From positions 1,674,001 to 1,738,000 of the forward strand of contig NZ_CP171225.1 in assembly GCF_043226085.1 (NCBI RefSeq): 64,000 nucleotides of DNA. The letters are read 5' to 3'. This document shows, in pieces, positions 25,459 to 33,744 of this stretch (position 1 is its first letter; each line of letters opens with the position of its first letter). Made by a program: the position numbers and the translations under genes. The notes under the pieces are model-generated. The model had not been told where the DNA came from. It made no database searches and saw only the letters and a program-made list of their open reading frames with translations. Source of the DNA: Amaricoccus sp003258405. GTDB lineage: Bacteria; Pseudomonadota; Alphaproteobacteria; Rhodobacterales; Rhodobacteraceae.

Positions 25459-25908
25459 TCATCCCCGAAAGACCAGGACCTCCCTGCGCCCGCCGAGCGA
25501 CAGCACGAGCCCCAGGAGCAGGAGGAACCCGCCAAGGAAGAAGCCAACGACCCCGGCGAGCCCCGTCATCATGCCGCCCGCAAGCGCGCCCCCGGCCGCC
25601 GCGACGGCCGTGTCGGCGCTATCCGCCACATCCACAGTCTCGACGAAGACAACGCTCGAAAGGATCATCGTCGAGATCGGCAGCAGGAAGATCGCGCCGC
25701 CGACGCAAAGACACCCCCGTCCGAAGGCCTGGCGGAGCGTGGGGGCAAGGCCCACGAGGAGTGTCACGGCCGCCAGCGGCAACAGCATCAGCCAGACCGC
25801 CCCCTGCCCATCGGCGAACCCCGCCATGAGCGGTGAAAGCGCCATGATCGCGAGCCCGGCGAAGAGCAGGCCGACGATCGACTGAAAGACGATGCGAAAG
25901 ACGCTCAC
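25459..25908 (-). CDS. Small membrane protein of unknown function
   Basis: A leftward frame for a protein of about 149 residues with four strongly hydrophobic segments: FRIVFQSIVGLLFAGLAIMA, AVWLMLLPLAAVTLLVGLAP, CLCVGGAIFLLPISTMILSS and GMMTGLAGVVGFFLGGFLLL. I place the start at a GTG at 25908 (behind GGCCGAGGCC), because the in-frame codons between an ATG at 26067 and this point have much lower third-position GC than the rest of the window. I recognise no family. It is convergent with mmsA and lies 64 to 223 bases from the next LysR gene, depending on start. Function unknown. Confidence 0.55.
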   Translation of the reverse strand: MSVFRIVFQSIVGLLFAGLAIMALSPLMAGFADGQGAVWLMLLPLAAVTLLVGLAPTLRQAFGRGCLCVGGAIFLLPISTMILSSVVFVETVDVADSADTAVAAAGGALAGGMMTGLAGVVGFFLGGFLLLLGLVLSLGGRREVLVFRG

Positions 25909-26131
25909 GGCCTCGGCCCCCGGCGCGCGGTGCGCGGCCACGAGCCCGCCCCGCTCCCCTTCTGCACGATCCCGGATGGCCTGCCTCCACGGCAGCGGAC
26001 TCTGCTCATCGAAAATCTCCTTCGTCCGGCAAAAATGGTCTTCTGAAATAACCGGCGTTCGGGGCATGACCGCGCCGGAGTGCCATCCACTCAGGTCCTC
26101 AAAGATTGAGCAAAGGTAAAGATGCGAGCGG

Positions 26132-27043
26132 TTAACCCTGACCTGCCGCCACCTGCCAGGGCGGGGTGCCGCCGAAGGCTCCGGCAAGGTGATCGACGAA
26201 GAGCCTCACCTTGCCCGGCATCGGCCGGGCGGGCGGCCAGACCGCGCTGATCGGCAGCGGTTCGGGCGCGAGCTCCGGCAGCACCTGCACGAGCCGGCCC
26301 GACCCCAGTGCATCATGCACGATGAAGAGCGGCAGCAGCGCGAGGCCGAGCCCGGCGAGCGCCATGTCGCGGATCGCCTCGCCGTTGTTGGTGCTGATAC
26401 GGCCGGGCTGCGGCAGCGGCACCTCCGCCGGAAAGCTCCAGACATCGCCGAGCCTGAGGTTGAGATAGTTGATCGCCCGATGGCGCGCGAGATCCGCCGG
26501 AGACTCGAGCGCCCCATGCTGCGCAAGGTATCCGGGGCTCGCCACCACCGCCCGCCGGTCCTCGCAAAGCTTGCGCGCGACAAGCGTGCTGTCGGCCAGC
26601 ACCCCGATCCGCACTGCGACATCGAAGCCTGCCGGGGCCAGCCGCGTGATCTGATCGTCATAATCGAGCACGATCTCGAGATCGGGATGCGCGACGGCGA
26701 AATCCGCGACGACGGGCCCGAGATGGCGGATCCCGAAGCTCATCGGCGCCGAGATCGCCAGGCGCCCGCGCAGGCCGCGCGGCCCCGAGGCAGCCCCTTC
26801 CGCCGCGGCGACCAGTTCGGCCAGCGCCGGGCGCAGCCGTTCCGCCAGCGCGAGCGCCCCGTCAGTCGGCGCAATGCGCCCGGCATGGCGGGTGAAAAGC
26901 GGCGTGCCCAGCGCCTGCTCGAAGGCGCTCACCCGCTTGCTCACCACCGATTTCGCCAGATTGGCCCGCGCCGCCGCGCCGGAAATGCTCCCGGCCTCGA
27001 TCACCGCCAAAAAGGTCTCGATATCATTGAGCGTCCATTTCAT
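26132..27043 (-). CDS. LysR-family regulator
   Basis: A 303-residue LysR regulator starting MKWTLNDIETFLAVIEAGSI at 27043. The HTH region reads AAARANLAKSVVSKRVSAFE at residues 22-41. The effector domain begins near LRGRLAISAPMSFGIRHLGP and includes DVAVRIGVLADSTLVARKL, the pattern of the CrgA/DsdC-like group. It is divergent from an MhqO-like VOC gene and an FMN reductase gene, which it probably controls in response to electrophiles or quinones (inference). The 180-base gap has no obvious symmetric site. Confidence 0.88.
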   Translation of the reverse strand: MKWTLNDIETFLAVIEAGSISGAAARANLAKSVVSKRVSAFEQALGTPLFTRHAGRIAPTDGALALAERLRPALAELVAAAEGAASGPRGLRGRLAISAPMSFGIRHLGPVVADFAVAHPDLEIVLDYDDQITRLAPAGFDVAVRIGVLADSTLVARKLCEDRRAVVASPGYLAQHGALESPADLARHRAINYLNLRLGDVWSFPAEVPLPQPGRISTNNGEAIRDMALAGLGLALLPLFIVHDALGSGRLVQVLPELAPEPLPISAVWPPARPMPGKVRLFVDHLAGAFGGTPPWQVAAGQG

Positions 27044-27223
27044 GGCGCAAGCCTGCCGCAAAACCGCCACCGGGGGAATTGCCTCCGCGCAGGAAATCGC
27101 CCCGGTGCGGCCACGCCGGGCAAGACCCCGCCGTTTCTCCCGCGCGAACACCCGGTTGGCCCGCCGCCCCCTGCACAAGGCGCCGCATCGCGCTTTATTC
27201 AAGTCGGGAAAGGAGGACCACCC

Positions 27224-28168
27224 ATGGAACTCACAGGACTTCACCACCTCACGGCGATCACCGCCGACGCCGCCGCCAACAACCGCTTCTACACCGGCAC
27301 CCTCGGGCTCCGGCGCGTAAAGAAGACGGTGAACCAGGATGACACCTCCGCCTATCACCTCTTCTTCGCCGATGGTGCCGGCAGCCCGGGCAGCGACATC
27401 ACCTTCTTCGACTGGCCCGTCGGCCCCGAACGCCGCGGCACCCGCGCGATCGGCCGCACCGGCCTGCGCGTGCCCGAGGCGAGCCTCGACTACTGGGCGG
27501 CACGCCTGCGCGACGCCGGCCTCTCGCCCGGCGCCATTACCGAGACCGCCGGGCGCGCCACGCTCGACGCCGAGGATCCGGAAGGCCAGCGCCTGCGCTT
27601 CACCGCCGATCCGGGCCGCCCGGGCCACCCCTGGGAACGAAGCCCGGTTCCGATGGAGCACCAGATCCTCGGCCTCGGTCCCGTTACCCTGTCGGTGCCG
27701 CGGCTTGCCCCCACCGAAGCCGTCCTCACCGGCGTGATGAACTTCCGCCGCAAGGGCGAGTGCGCCGCCCCCGGCGGCAGCGGGCCGGTGATCCACATCT
27801 TCGAGACGGGCGCGGGCGGCGCCGCGGCCGAGATCCACGTGACCGAAGATCCCGGCCTGCCGGTGGCGCAGCAGGGCGCAGGCGCGGTGCACCATGTCGC
27901 CTTCCGCACCCCGGACCCGGAAACGCTCACCGCCTGGGCAACCCGGCTCCGCGAGCTCGGCGTGCCGAATTCCGGTGAAGTCGAACGCTACTATTTCCGC
28001 TCGCTCTACTTCCGTGAACCGGGCGGCGTCCTCTTCGAGATCGCGACCGACGGACCGGGCTTCGACGTGGACGAGCCCCGCGAGACGATGGGCGAGGGCC
28101 TCTCCCTGCCCCCCTTCCTCGAAGACCAGCGCGCCCGGATCGAGGCGCGGCTGAAACCGCTCGATTGA
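27224..28168 (+). CDS. Ring-cleaving dioxygenase-like VOC protein (MhqO type)
   Basis: A 314-residue protein with two VOC modules. The start at 27224 follows AAAGGAGGACCACCC, an excellent ribosome-binding site. It begins MELTGLHHLTAITADAAANN, the typical MhqA/MhqO opening. The metal ligands are suggested by GLHHLT, by GAVHHVAF in the second module (about residue 221), and by the glutamate in GGVLFEIATDGPGF. MhqO-type proteins are induced by methylhydroquinone and other quinones and are thought to cleave hydroquinones. It is followed by an FMN reductase and faces a LysR gene; a second VOC-hydrolase fusion lies nearby, matching the mhq-type gene set. Confidence 0.88.
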   Translation: MELTGLHHLTAITADAAANNRFYTGTLGLRRVKKTVNQDDTSAYHLFFADGAGSPGSDITFFDWPVGPERRGTRAIGRTGLRVPEASLDYWAARLRDAGLSPGAITETAGRATLDAEDPEGQRLRFTADPGRPGHPWERSPVPMEHQILGLGPVTLSVPRLAPTEAVLTGVMNFRRKGECAAPGGSGPVIHIFETGAGGAAAEIHVTEDPGLPVAQQGAGAVHHVAFRTPDPETLTAWATRLRELGVPNSGEVERYYFRSLYFREPGGVLFEIATDGPGFDVDEPRETMGEGLSLPPFLEDQRARIEARLKPLD

Positions 28169-28174
28169 ACCCCG

Positions 28175-28209
28175 CCCGGGGGCGGCGGCCCTTGCGCCCC
28201 GCCCCCGGG
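28175..28209 (+). terminator. GC-rich stem-loop after the VOC gene
   Basis: CCCGGGGGCGG (28175-28185) pairs perfectly with CCGCCCCCGGG (28199-28209) around a 13-base loop. It lies 6 bases after the stop of the VOC gene and 55 bases before the FMN reductase gene, so it may give partial termination or processing between two genes of one unit. Confidence 0.5.
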
Positions 28210-28264
28210 TGCTGTTCACCTGCCCCGGCGCCCGCGCCGGACGGCGCATGACAAGGAGACGACC

Positions 28265-28804
28265 ATGACCCGCATTCTCGGCCTCAGTGGCAGCCTGAGG
28301 AAAGGCTCCTACAACACGGCGCTCCTGCACGCCGCCGCCGGAGCCACCCCCGAGGGCGTCGAGATCGAGATCGGTTCGATCGCCGGCGTGCCGCTCTACA
28401 ATGCCGATGACGAGGCCCGCGACGGCCTGCCCGAGGCGGTCGTGACCCTCCAGAAACAGCTCGCCGCCGCTGATGGCCTGCTGCTCGTGACCCCGGAATA
28501 CAACAACGGCGTGCCGGGCGTCTTCAAGAACGCGCTCGACTGGATGTCGCGCGGCGACGGCGGCGCGGCCTTCCGCGACAAGCCCGTCGCAGTGATGGGC
28601 GCATCGCCCGGCGGCTTCGGCACCGTGCTCGCCCAGGCCCACTGGCTCCCGGTCCTGCGCACCCTCGGCACCCGGCCCTGGTTCGGCCAGAAGCTCATGG
28701 TCTCTCGCGCGGGCAAGGTCTTCGACGATAGCGGCGCGCTCGCCGACGAGGCGATCCGCGACCAGCTCAGGAGTTTCCTCGCGGGCTTCGCCACAAGCCT
28801 CTGA
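28265..28804 (+). CDS. NADPH-dependent FMN reductase (quinone/azo reductase family)
   Basis: A 179-residue flavodoxin-like protein. It begins MTRILGLSGSLRKGSYNTAL, the FMN-phosphate loop, and has TPEYNNGVPGVFKNALDWMS with the family P-E-Y-N motif, then GASPGGFGTVLAQ. Such enzymes (ChrR, YieF, AzoR-like) reduce quinones, chromate or azo compounds by two electrons and protect from redox cycling. The start follows AAGGAGACGACC. It follows an MhqO-like gene, which agrees with a quinone-detoxification role. Exact substrate is not known. Confidence 0.9.
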   Translation: MTRILGLSGSLRKGSYNTALLHAAAGATPEGVEIEIGSIAGVPLYNADDEARDGLPEAVVTLQKQLAAADGLLLVTPEYNNGVPGVFKNALDWMSRGDGGAAFRDKPVAVMGASPGGFGTVLAQAHWLPVLRTLGTRPWFGQKLMVSRAGKVFDDSGALADEAIRDQLRSFLAGFATSL

Positions 28805-28845
28805 GGCACCTCGAGCCACCCCGAAAAAGCAAACGCGAGACGCGA

Positions 28846-28872
28846 AAGACCGGCCCTTTGCAGGCCGGTCTT
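28846..28872. terminator. Stem-loop between convergent genes
   Basis: AAGACCGGCC (28846-28855), seven-base loop, GGCCGGTCTT (28863-28872). A perfect 10-bp stem 41 bases after the FMN reductase stop, with A/T-rich outer base pairs; it can serve both strands. Confidence 0.75.
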
Positions 28873-28911
28873 CGCAGAAATTCCAGCCCCTTCAACCGGG
28901 GCGTCGGAACC

Positions 28912-28941
28912 TCACCGTGAAAAGCGTCATTTTCACGGTGA
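28912..28941. repeat. Paired TCACSGTGA palindromes, 21-bp spacing (copy 1)
   Basis: TCACCGTGAAAA (28912-28923) and TTTTCACGGTGA (28930-28941) form a perfect 12-bp inverted repeat with a six-base centre. Each arm itself contains the 9-base palindrome TCACSGTGA; their centres (28916 and 28937) are 21 bases apart. The same arrangement occurs at 57764-57793. It lies between the ends of convergent genes, so it could be a transcription-end hairpin or a two-dimer binding site. Confidence 0.65.
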
Positions 28942-28955
28942 AGGCATCTCTTGGG

Positions 28956-30485
28956 TCACGCCGCAGCGGCCCCTGTCCGCGCGAGCCAGACCCCGGCCCG
29001 CGCAAGATCTGCATCCGTGAGCTCATGCCCCGCGGCCAGCACCTCCGCGGTGAGATCCGCCCCCCGTGCGGCGAGCCACTGTTCGAGCCGCGGCGCGAAC
29101 CGCCCGTAAGGGTCACGCTCTCCCGAGAGGCTCAGCACTTCCACGCCGGCGAGATCGGCCTCCGGCAGATCGTCGAGCGCCGCCATCGGCCGGAGCAGGA
29201 TCGCCCGTTGCAGCAGGCCGGGATGGAGCCCCATCAGCGCAGCGGCGAAGTTCGCGCCATTGGAATAGCCCAGCGCGGTGATCCGCGCCGGATCGAGCCC
29301 GTAGCCCGCAACTGCCCCTTCCAGGAACGCCGCGAAGGCCTCCGCTTCGGCACGGATGTCGGCCTGATCGAAGCAGGTCGGAGTGATCCGCCGGAACCAG
29401 CGCGCGATGCCCTCCTCGGTGGCCCGGCCCCGCACGCCCAGAAGCGTTGCACGCGGCGCGAGCCGCCGGGCGAGCGGCATCAGGCTCGCCTCATGGCCGC
29501 CCGTACCGTGGAGCAGCAGCAGAACCGAGCCATCGGCATCGTCGGGGGTGTGAAAGCGGTGAACGAACGGCAGGTCTCGCATGGGTCTCCTTTCCTCGCC
29601 CGGCAGGGCGAATTGCGGCAGCATCGCGGCGAGATCCGCCGCGCGGTCCGTCATGTGGGGCGGAATGCGGAGCGTCTGCCCCAGTGCCGTCGGGGCCTCG
29701 TCCACGGCAAATCCCGGCCCGTCGGTTGCAAGCTCGATCAGCGCGCCCCCAGGTTCCCGCACATAGAGCGAGCGGAAATAGAGCCGGTCGTGCGCTGTCA
29801 CCGGCCCGTCGGCGGTGAGGGCCGCCTGCGCCGCCGCGAGAGCCGTATCATCGGCCATCCGCAACGCCACGTGATCGGCCGTTCCGGTGCCCGGAAGCCC
29901 TTCGACAAAGCCCCCCGCATCGCGGATGTCGATCGCATCCCGCTGCGACACCAGCCGCTGCACGCCCCCCTCCACCGGCCCCGCACGATAGCCGAAGCGC
30001 GCAAGAAACGCCGCCGTCTCCGCCGGACGCTCCGACCAGAGCGTCACCCCGCGCAGCCGCGCAGGCGCCCGGCCCCAGGGCACATCGGGCGGCAGATCCG
30101 CCGCCACCAGCTTCACGATCACCCCGTCGGGGTCACGAAGCCGCAGCACCGTCTCGCCGAACTCGCGCGAGATACCGTCGGAACGCACCCTGTGATCGAG
30201 CGCCCGGGTGAGCCAGTCGCCCACCGACGCAGGCGGGATCGCGAAGGCGATCTCCGCCACCTGGCCATGGCCGACGCGCCCCGGCGCCCCGTCCTCCCAG
30301 ACGAGAAAGCTCACCAGCGAGCCGGGCGAGGCCCCGCCGTCACCGTAGAAGAGATGAAGCTGCTCGCCATCCTCGAACCCGGCCGTGCGCTTGACGAGCC
30401 GCAGGCCAAGAAAGCCCGCGTAGAAGTCGACATTCGCCTGCACCCGTCGGGTGATGAGCGTCACGTGGTGAAGTCCCGAGGTCAT
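28956..30485 (-). CDS. VOC dioxygenase-like protein fused to alpha/beta hydrolase (MhqO-MhqD-like fusion)
   Basis: A 509-residue fusion. Residues 1-290 are a two-module VOC protein like MhqO (TSGLHHVTLITRRVQANVDF, YFRSLYVREPGGALIELATD, GPGFAVDE). Residues 302-509 are an alpha/beta hydrolase of the MhqD/carboxylesterase group: SVLLLLHGTGGHEASLMPLA, nucleophile serine in ALGYSNGANFAAALMG, acid in SGERDPYGRF, and His in VLAAGHELTDADL. In Bacillus, mhqO and mhqD are separate quinone-stress genes. An internal ATG at 29582 (Met302) follows AAAGGAGACCC within the linker, so a free hydrolase may also be made. The unit lies with an MhqO-like gene and an FMN reductase. Confidence 0.88.
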   Translation of the reverse strand: MTSGLHHVTLITRRVQANVDFYAGFLGLRLVKRTAGFEDGEQLHLFYGDGGASPGSLVSFLVWEDGAPGRVGHGQVAEIAFAIPPASVGDWLTRALDHRVRSDGISREFGETVLRLRDPDGVIVKLVAADLPPDVPWGRAPARLRGVTLWSERPAETAAFLARFGYRAGPVEGGVQRLVSQRDAIDIRDAGGFVEGLPGTGTADHVALRMADDTALAAAQAALTADGPVTAHDRLYFRSLYVREPGGALIELATDGPGFAVDEAPTALGQTLRIPPHMTDRAADLAAMLPQFALPGEERRPMRDLPFVHRFHTPDDADGSVLLLLHGTGGHEASLMPLARRLAPRATLLGVRGRATEEGIARWFRRITPTCFDQADIRAEAEAFAAFLEGAVAGYGLDPARITALGYSNGANFAAALMGLHPGLLQRAILLRPMAALDDLPEADLAGVEVLSLSGERDPYGRFAPRLEQWLAARGADLTAEVLAAGHELTDADLARAGVWLARTGAAAA

Positions 30486-30724
30486 GCCCTCTCTCCCGTC
30501 CCGCCGTCAGATCGGCGCTCTGCGGAAGATAGGCGCGCGGGCCGGGCGCGGCAGGGGGCGTTCGCGAAACCGCGCGTTGCCGAAACCGGAACGCGCAGGG
30601 CTCGCCGCAGCCAAGCGGCCTCAGCCCGGGCGGCATTGCACCCTTCCCTCCGGCCCGGGGCAAGCGGGGCGATCTCCGCCCCTCATGCATGTTGCCAACC
30701 GGGGCCGACCCCGGGCCCCGCCTC

Positions 30725-32419
30725 CTACTCGGCCGGCTTCCAGGGGCTGCTCCAGTTGGCCCAGGGCTGCGGCGCGGGTTTCTCGAGCGGCGCGCCAGTG
30801 TCGCCCATCAGACCGCTGGGCATCTCGAGCCCATAGGTGCTGACATTGTTGTGGAACGCCCAGCGCGTCGCCTCGACGCTGCCCAGCCAGCGCGGGTCCT
30901 GCGGACGCTCCTGGCTGTCGATATAAAGCGCCACATCCCAGGCCTCCTGATCGGTGAGATTCGCGTTGCCCAGCGGCATGTTCGCCTTGATGAAGCCTGT
31001 CGCCTTCTCGATCTGGTGCATGCCCGCGCCCCAGTTGTAGGAGTTTGGCCCCCAGACCGGCGGGAATACCACCCGGTCGCCCTGCTTCAGACCGGAGCCG
31101 TCCTCGGCATGGCACACCGCACAGCGCTCCGCATAGACCGCCTCGCCGCGCGCGTAATCCGGAGTCTCGCCCGGCATGGGCAGATAGACATAGCCCCGCG
31201 CCTTCTGGACCGCCCCCAGGGGCGCGCCGGTGGCCAGCCACGTCATGTAGCTCTCGATCGCCACCATCACCTTGTGCTGCGCCGGCGGCGGGGTCCCGTC
31301 CATCGAATACCGGAAGCAGCCCGCGATCCGCTCCGCCAGGGTATTCACATGCTTGTTCTTGCTGCGATAGGCCGGAAAATCGACCGCCGTCGCCCAGATC
31401 GGCGCCGCGTTCGGGTTTGCACCCGCATTCATGTGACAGTTGCTGCAGGTGAGGTCGTTGCCGACGAAGGTGCCCTTCAGGGCCTGTGTATTGGTGAAGA
31501 TCTCCCGGCCCAGCCGGATCATGTCACCCAGATCGCCCTCGGGGATCTCCGAGAACGCGGGCGGCACGTGCTCGTAGAGGTTCGGATCCGCCAGCCGCTT
31601 CTCCTGCGCCGCATAGGCCGCCTCGGCCTTCGACCAGATGATCTCGTCCGGCAGCGGCTTGGTGTTGTAGCTCTGGACCGGCCATTCGGTGTCGAGCACG
31701 GGATAGCCCAGGTCCGGACCCGCCGCCGGATCGAGCCCGGCGAAATAGGCGATCGCCTCGGCCATGGCATCGGCGGGCGCGGACGTGGCGATCCGCGCCA
31801 TGATCGCCTCCTCCGGCGTGTCCGGCTCATCCTCGCCGGTGCTCCAGAGCTCGATCCGCGCCGTCATGTAGTCCGGCAACTGCCCGGCGATCCGCGGAAA
31901 GACCCCGCCCGTGCCCTCCCCGTTCTGCCCATGGCAGGACACGCAGCCGGGCACCCCGGCCGCAACGATTCCGTTATGGGCGATCGCACCGCCCGCTTCC
32001 GCCGCGGCCGCGTCAATCTCCCAGTCCTTCGAGCTGGCAGGCATCGCCGCATAATGCGCCGCAAGCCCGGCCATCTCCTCGGCGCTCAATTCGGGCGCGA
32101 TCCCGTTCATCGTGTAGCCGACCCGCGTCCCATCCGCGAAGGCCGCAAGCATCGCGGCCAGATACTCCGCGTTCATCCCCGCGATCATCGGGGCACCGAC
32201 ATCGGCATCGCCCAGTCCGTCCACCCCGTGACAGCTTGAACAGGCCGGCACCATGTCCGTGCCCTCGGTGACGAGCGCCGTCACATCCACCTCCGCATGC
32301 GCGGCGGCGCCAAGCCCGAAGAAGGCGATGGCCAGCGTCAGGAGACCCGTCCACCCCGCGCCGGCCGCCGGTCTCCTGGACTCTGGTGGCGTCGTTTTGA
32401 GGGCTGCGTGATCCGGCAT
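30725..32419 (-). CDS. Tetraheme thiosulfate dehydrogenase, fused TsdBA type
   Basis: A 564-residue secreted cytochrome c with four CxxCH motifs: CSSCH at 60, CVSCH at 159, CSNCH at 325, CAVCH at 433. The start at 32419 follows CAGGAGAAGGACC and gives a signal helix (WTGLLTLAIAFFGLGAAAHA). Residues 45-235 form a diheme c4-like TsdB part. Residues 300-500 are TsdA-like (FVGNDLTCSNCHMNAG, NAAPIWATAVDFPAYRSKNK, NTLAERIAGCFRYSMDG). Cys368 lies 43 residues after the first TsdA heme cysteine and the second heme motif 108 residues after it, matching my recollection of the active-site Cys ligand in Allochromatium TsdA. It would oxidise thiosulfate to tetrathionate in the periplasm. Natural TsdBA fusions are known. 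Confidence 0.8.
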   Translation of the reverse strand: MPDHAALKTTPPESRRPAAGAGWTGLLTLAIAFFGLGAAAHAEVDVTALVTEGTDMVPACSSCHGVDGLGDADVGAPMIAGMNAEYLAAMLAAFADGTRVGYTMNGIAPELSAEEMAGLAAHYAAMPASSKDWEIDAAAAEAGGAIAHNGIVAAGVPGCVSCHGQNGEGTGGVFPRIAGQLPDYMTARIELWSTGEDEPDTPEEAIMARIATSAPADAMAEAIAYFAGLDPAAGPDLGYPVLDTEWPVQSYNTKPLPDEIIWSKAEAAYAAQEKRLADPNLYEHVPPAFSEIPEGDLGDMIRLGREIFTNTQALKGTFVGNDLTCSNCHMNAGANPNAAPIWATAVDFPAYRSKNKHVNTLAERIAGCFRYSMDGTPPPAQHKVMVAIESYMTWLATGAPLGAVQKARGYVYLPMPGETPDYARGEAVYAERCAVCHAEDGSGLKQGDRVVFPPVWGPNSYNWGAGMHQIEKATGFIKANMPLGNANLTDQEAWDVALYIDSQERPQDPRWLGSVEATRWAFHNNVSTYGLEMPSGLMGDTGAPLEKPAPQPWANWSSPWKPAE

Positions 32420-32494
32420 GGTCCTTCTCCTGTCCTGACGGCGCGCGAGATATCTGCGCTGCTGGGTCTGGATGGCGATCGCATGCCGAAATGC

Positions 32495-32550
32495 ACGGAT
32501 GGACTCCCCAATCCATCCGCACATTGCAATTCTGGAATTTAAATGTCCAG
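32495..32550. promoter_or_regulatory. Two palindromes upstream of the tsdBA-like gene
   Basis: CGGATGGA-N8-TCCATCCG (32495-32518) is a perfect 8-base inverted repeat 76-99 bases before the ATG. CTGGAATTTAAATGTCCAG (32532-32550) is a second, imperfect dyad around ATTTAAAT. Both lie in a locally AT-rich gap and are candidate operators for the cytochrome gene. Confidence 0.4.
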
Positions 32551-32551
32551 T

Positions 32552-32583
32552 ACCACGTCCGGCGGGCAGGCCGCCTGCGTGGT
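32552..32583 (-). terminator. Bulged stem-loop after prs
   Basis: ACCACG (32552-32557) and CGTGGT (32578-32583) enclose GGCGG (32561-32565), loop GCAGG, CCGCC (32571-32575). It lies 15 bases behind the prs stop in the direction of transcription and suits a terminator that insulates prs from the gene further left. Confidence 0.55.
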
Positions 32584-32597
32584 CCGAGGCCGGGCGC

Positions 32598-33629
32598 TCA
32601 GGCCGCGGCGGTCGGGTAGAGCGCCTCGTAGATCGGCTCGAGCGTGTCGGCGCCGAAGAGCGAGGAAACGCTGGTGCCGTTCGAGATGTTGAGGATCGCC
32701 TGCCCGAAGAGCGGCGCCACCGGCACGATGCGGATATTCGGCGTCATCCGCACTTCCTGGGTCGGCGCGATCGAGTCGGTGATGACGAGGCTCTTCATCG
32801 AGGAATTGCGCACCCGCTCCACCGCCGGCCCCGAGAGCACCCCGTGGGTGATGTAGGCGTGGACTTCCGAGGCGCCCTGCGAGCTCAGCAGATCCGCAGC
32901 CTTCACCAGCGTGCCGGCCGTGTCGCAGATGTCATCGACGATGATGCAGATCCGGTCCTGCACGTCGCCGATCACCGTCATCGAGGCAATCTCGCCCGGC
33001 GCCGAGCGGCGCTTGTCGACGATGGCGAGGTCAGCACCGATTCGCTCTGCCAGCTCACGGGCACGGGCCACCCCGCCAACGTCGGGCGACACCACCGTCA
33101 GCCGGTCTAGATCCTTGAAATTGGACTTGATGTCGAGCGCGAAGACCGGCGCGGCATAGAGGTTGTCGACGGGGATGTCGAAGAAGCCCTGGATCTGGGC
33201 GGCGTGCAGATCCATCGTGAGCACCCGCGCGATGCCGGCCTGGGTCAGGAGGTTCGCGATGAGCTTCGCGCTGATCGGCGTGCGGGCCTTGGAGCGGCGG
33301 TCCTGACGCGCATAGCCGAAATAGGGCATCACGGCGGTGATCCGGTGCGCCGAGGAACGGCGCAGTGCATCGCACATGATGAGCAGTTCCATCAGGTTGT
33401 CGTTCGCCGGGTTCGACGTCGACTGGATGATGAACATGTCCTCGCCGCGCACATTGTCGAAGACCTCGACGAAGATCTCCTGGTCGTTGAACCGCTCCAC
33501 GCGGGCGTGCACCAGATCCACCGGCTCACCGCGGTGAATGGAAATCCGGCGGGCAATCGAGCGCGCCAGCGTCTGGTTCGAATTGCCGGCGATGAGCTTG
33601 GGCTTGAAGATGGGGTTCATCACGGGCAT
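32598..33629 (-). CDS. prs: Ribose-phosphate pyrophosphokinase
   Basis: A 343-residue enzyme that makes PRPP from ribose 5-phosphate and ATP for nucleotide, histidine and tryptophan synthesis. Diagnostic motifs: RFNDQEIFVEVFDNVRGED (N-terminal), YFGYARQDRRSKARTPISAK (ATP-binding flexible region), TMDLHAAQIQGFFDIPVDNL, and the PRPP loop CIIVDDICDTAGTLVKAADL. Either the ATG at 33629 or the one at 33620 (Met4) could be used. The length is slightly above the usual 310-320 residues, as in other Rhodobacteraceae. It is divergent from the isomerase gene at 33745. Confidence 0.97.
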   Translation of the reverse strand: MPVMNPIFKPKLIAGNSNQTLARSIARRISIHRGEPVDLVHARVERFNDQEIFVEVFDNVRGEDMFIIQSTSNPANDNLMELLIMCDALRRSSAHRITAVMPYFGYARQDRRSKARTPISAKLIANLLTQAGIARVLTMDLHAAQIQGFFDIPVDNLYAAPVFALDIKSNFKDLDRLTVVSPDVGGVARARELAERIGADLAIVDKRRSAPGEIASMTVIGDVQDRICIIVDDICDTAGTLVKAADLLSSQGASEVHAYITHGVLSGPAVERVRNSSMKSLVITDSIAPTQEVRMTPNIRIVPVAPLFGQAILNISNGTSVSSLFGADTLEPIYEALYPTAAA

Positions 33630-33744
33630 TGCCTCACGCGAAGGGATCCTGACTTGGCGCGTGGGTTATCACCGTGGGCCCCCCTTGCAAACCCCCAGAT
33701 TTGTCCTTCACCTTGCACCCGAAGCCGTTCCGGAGCGCAGGTTC

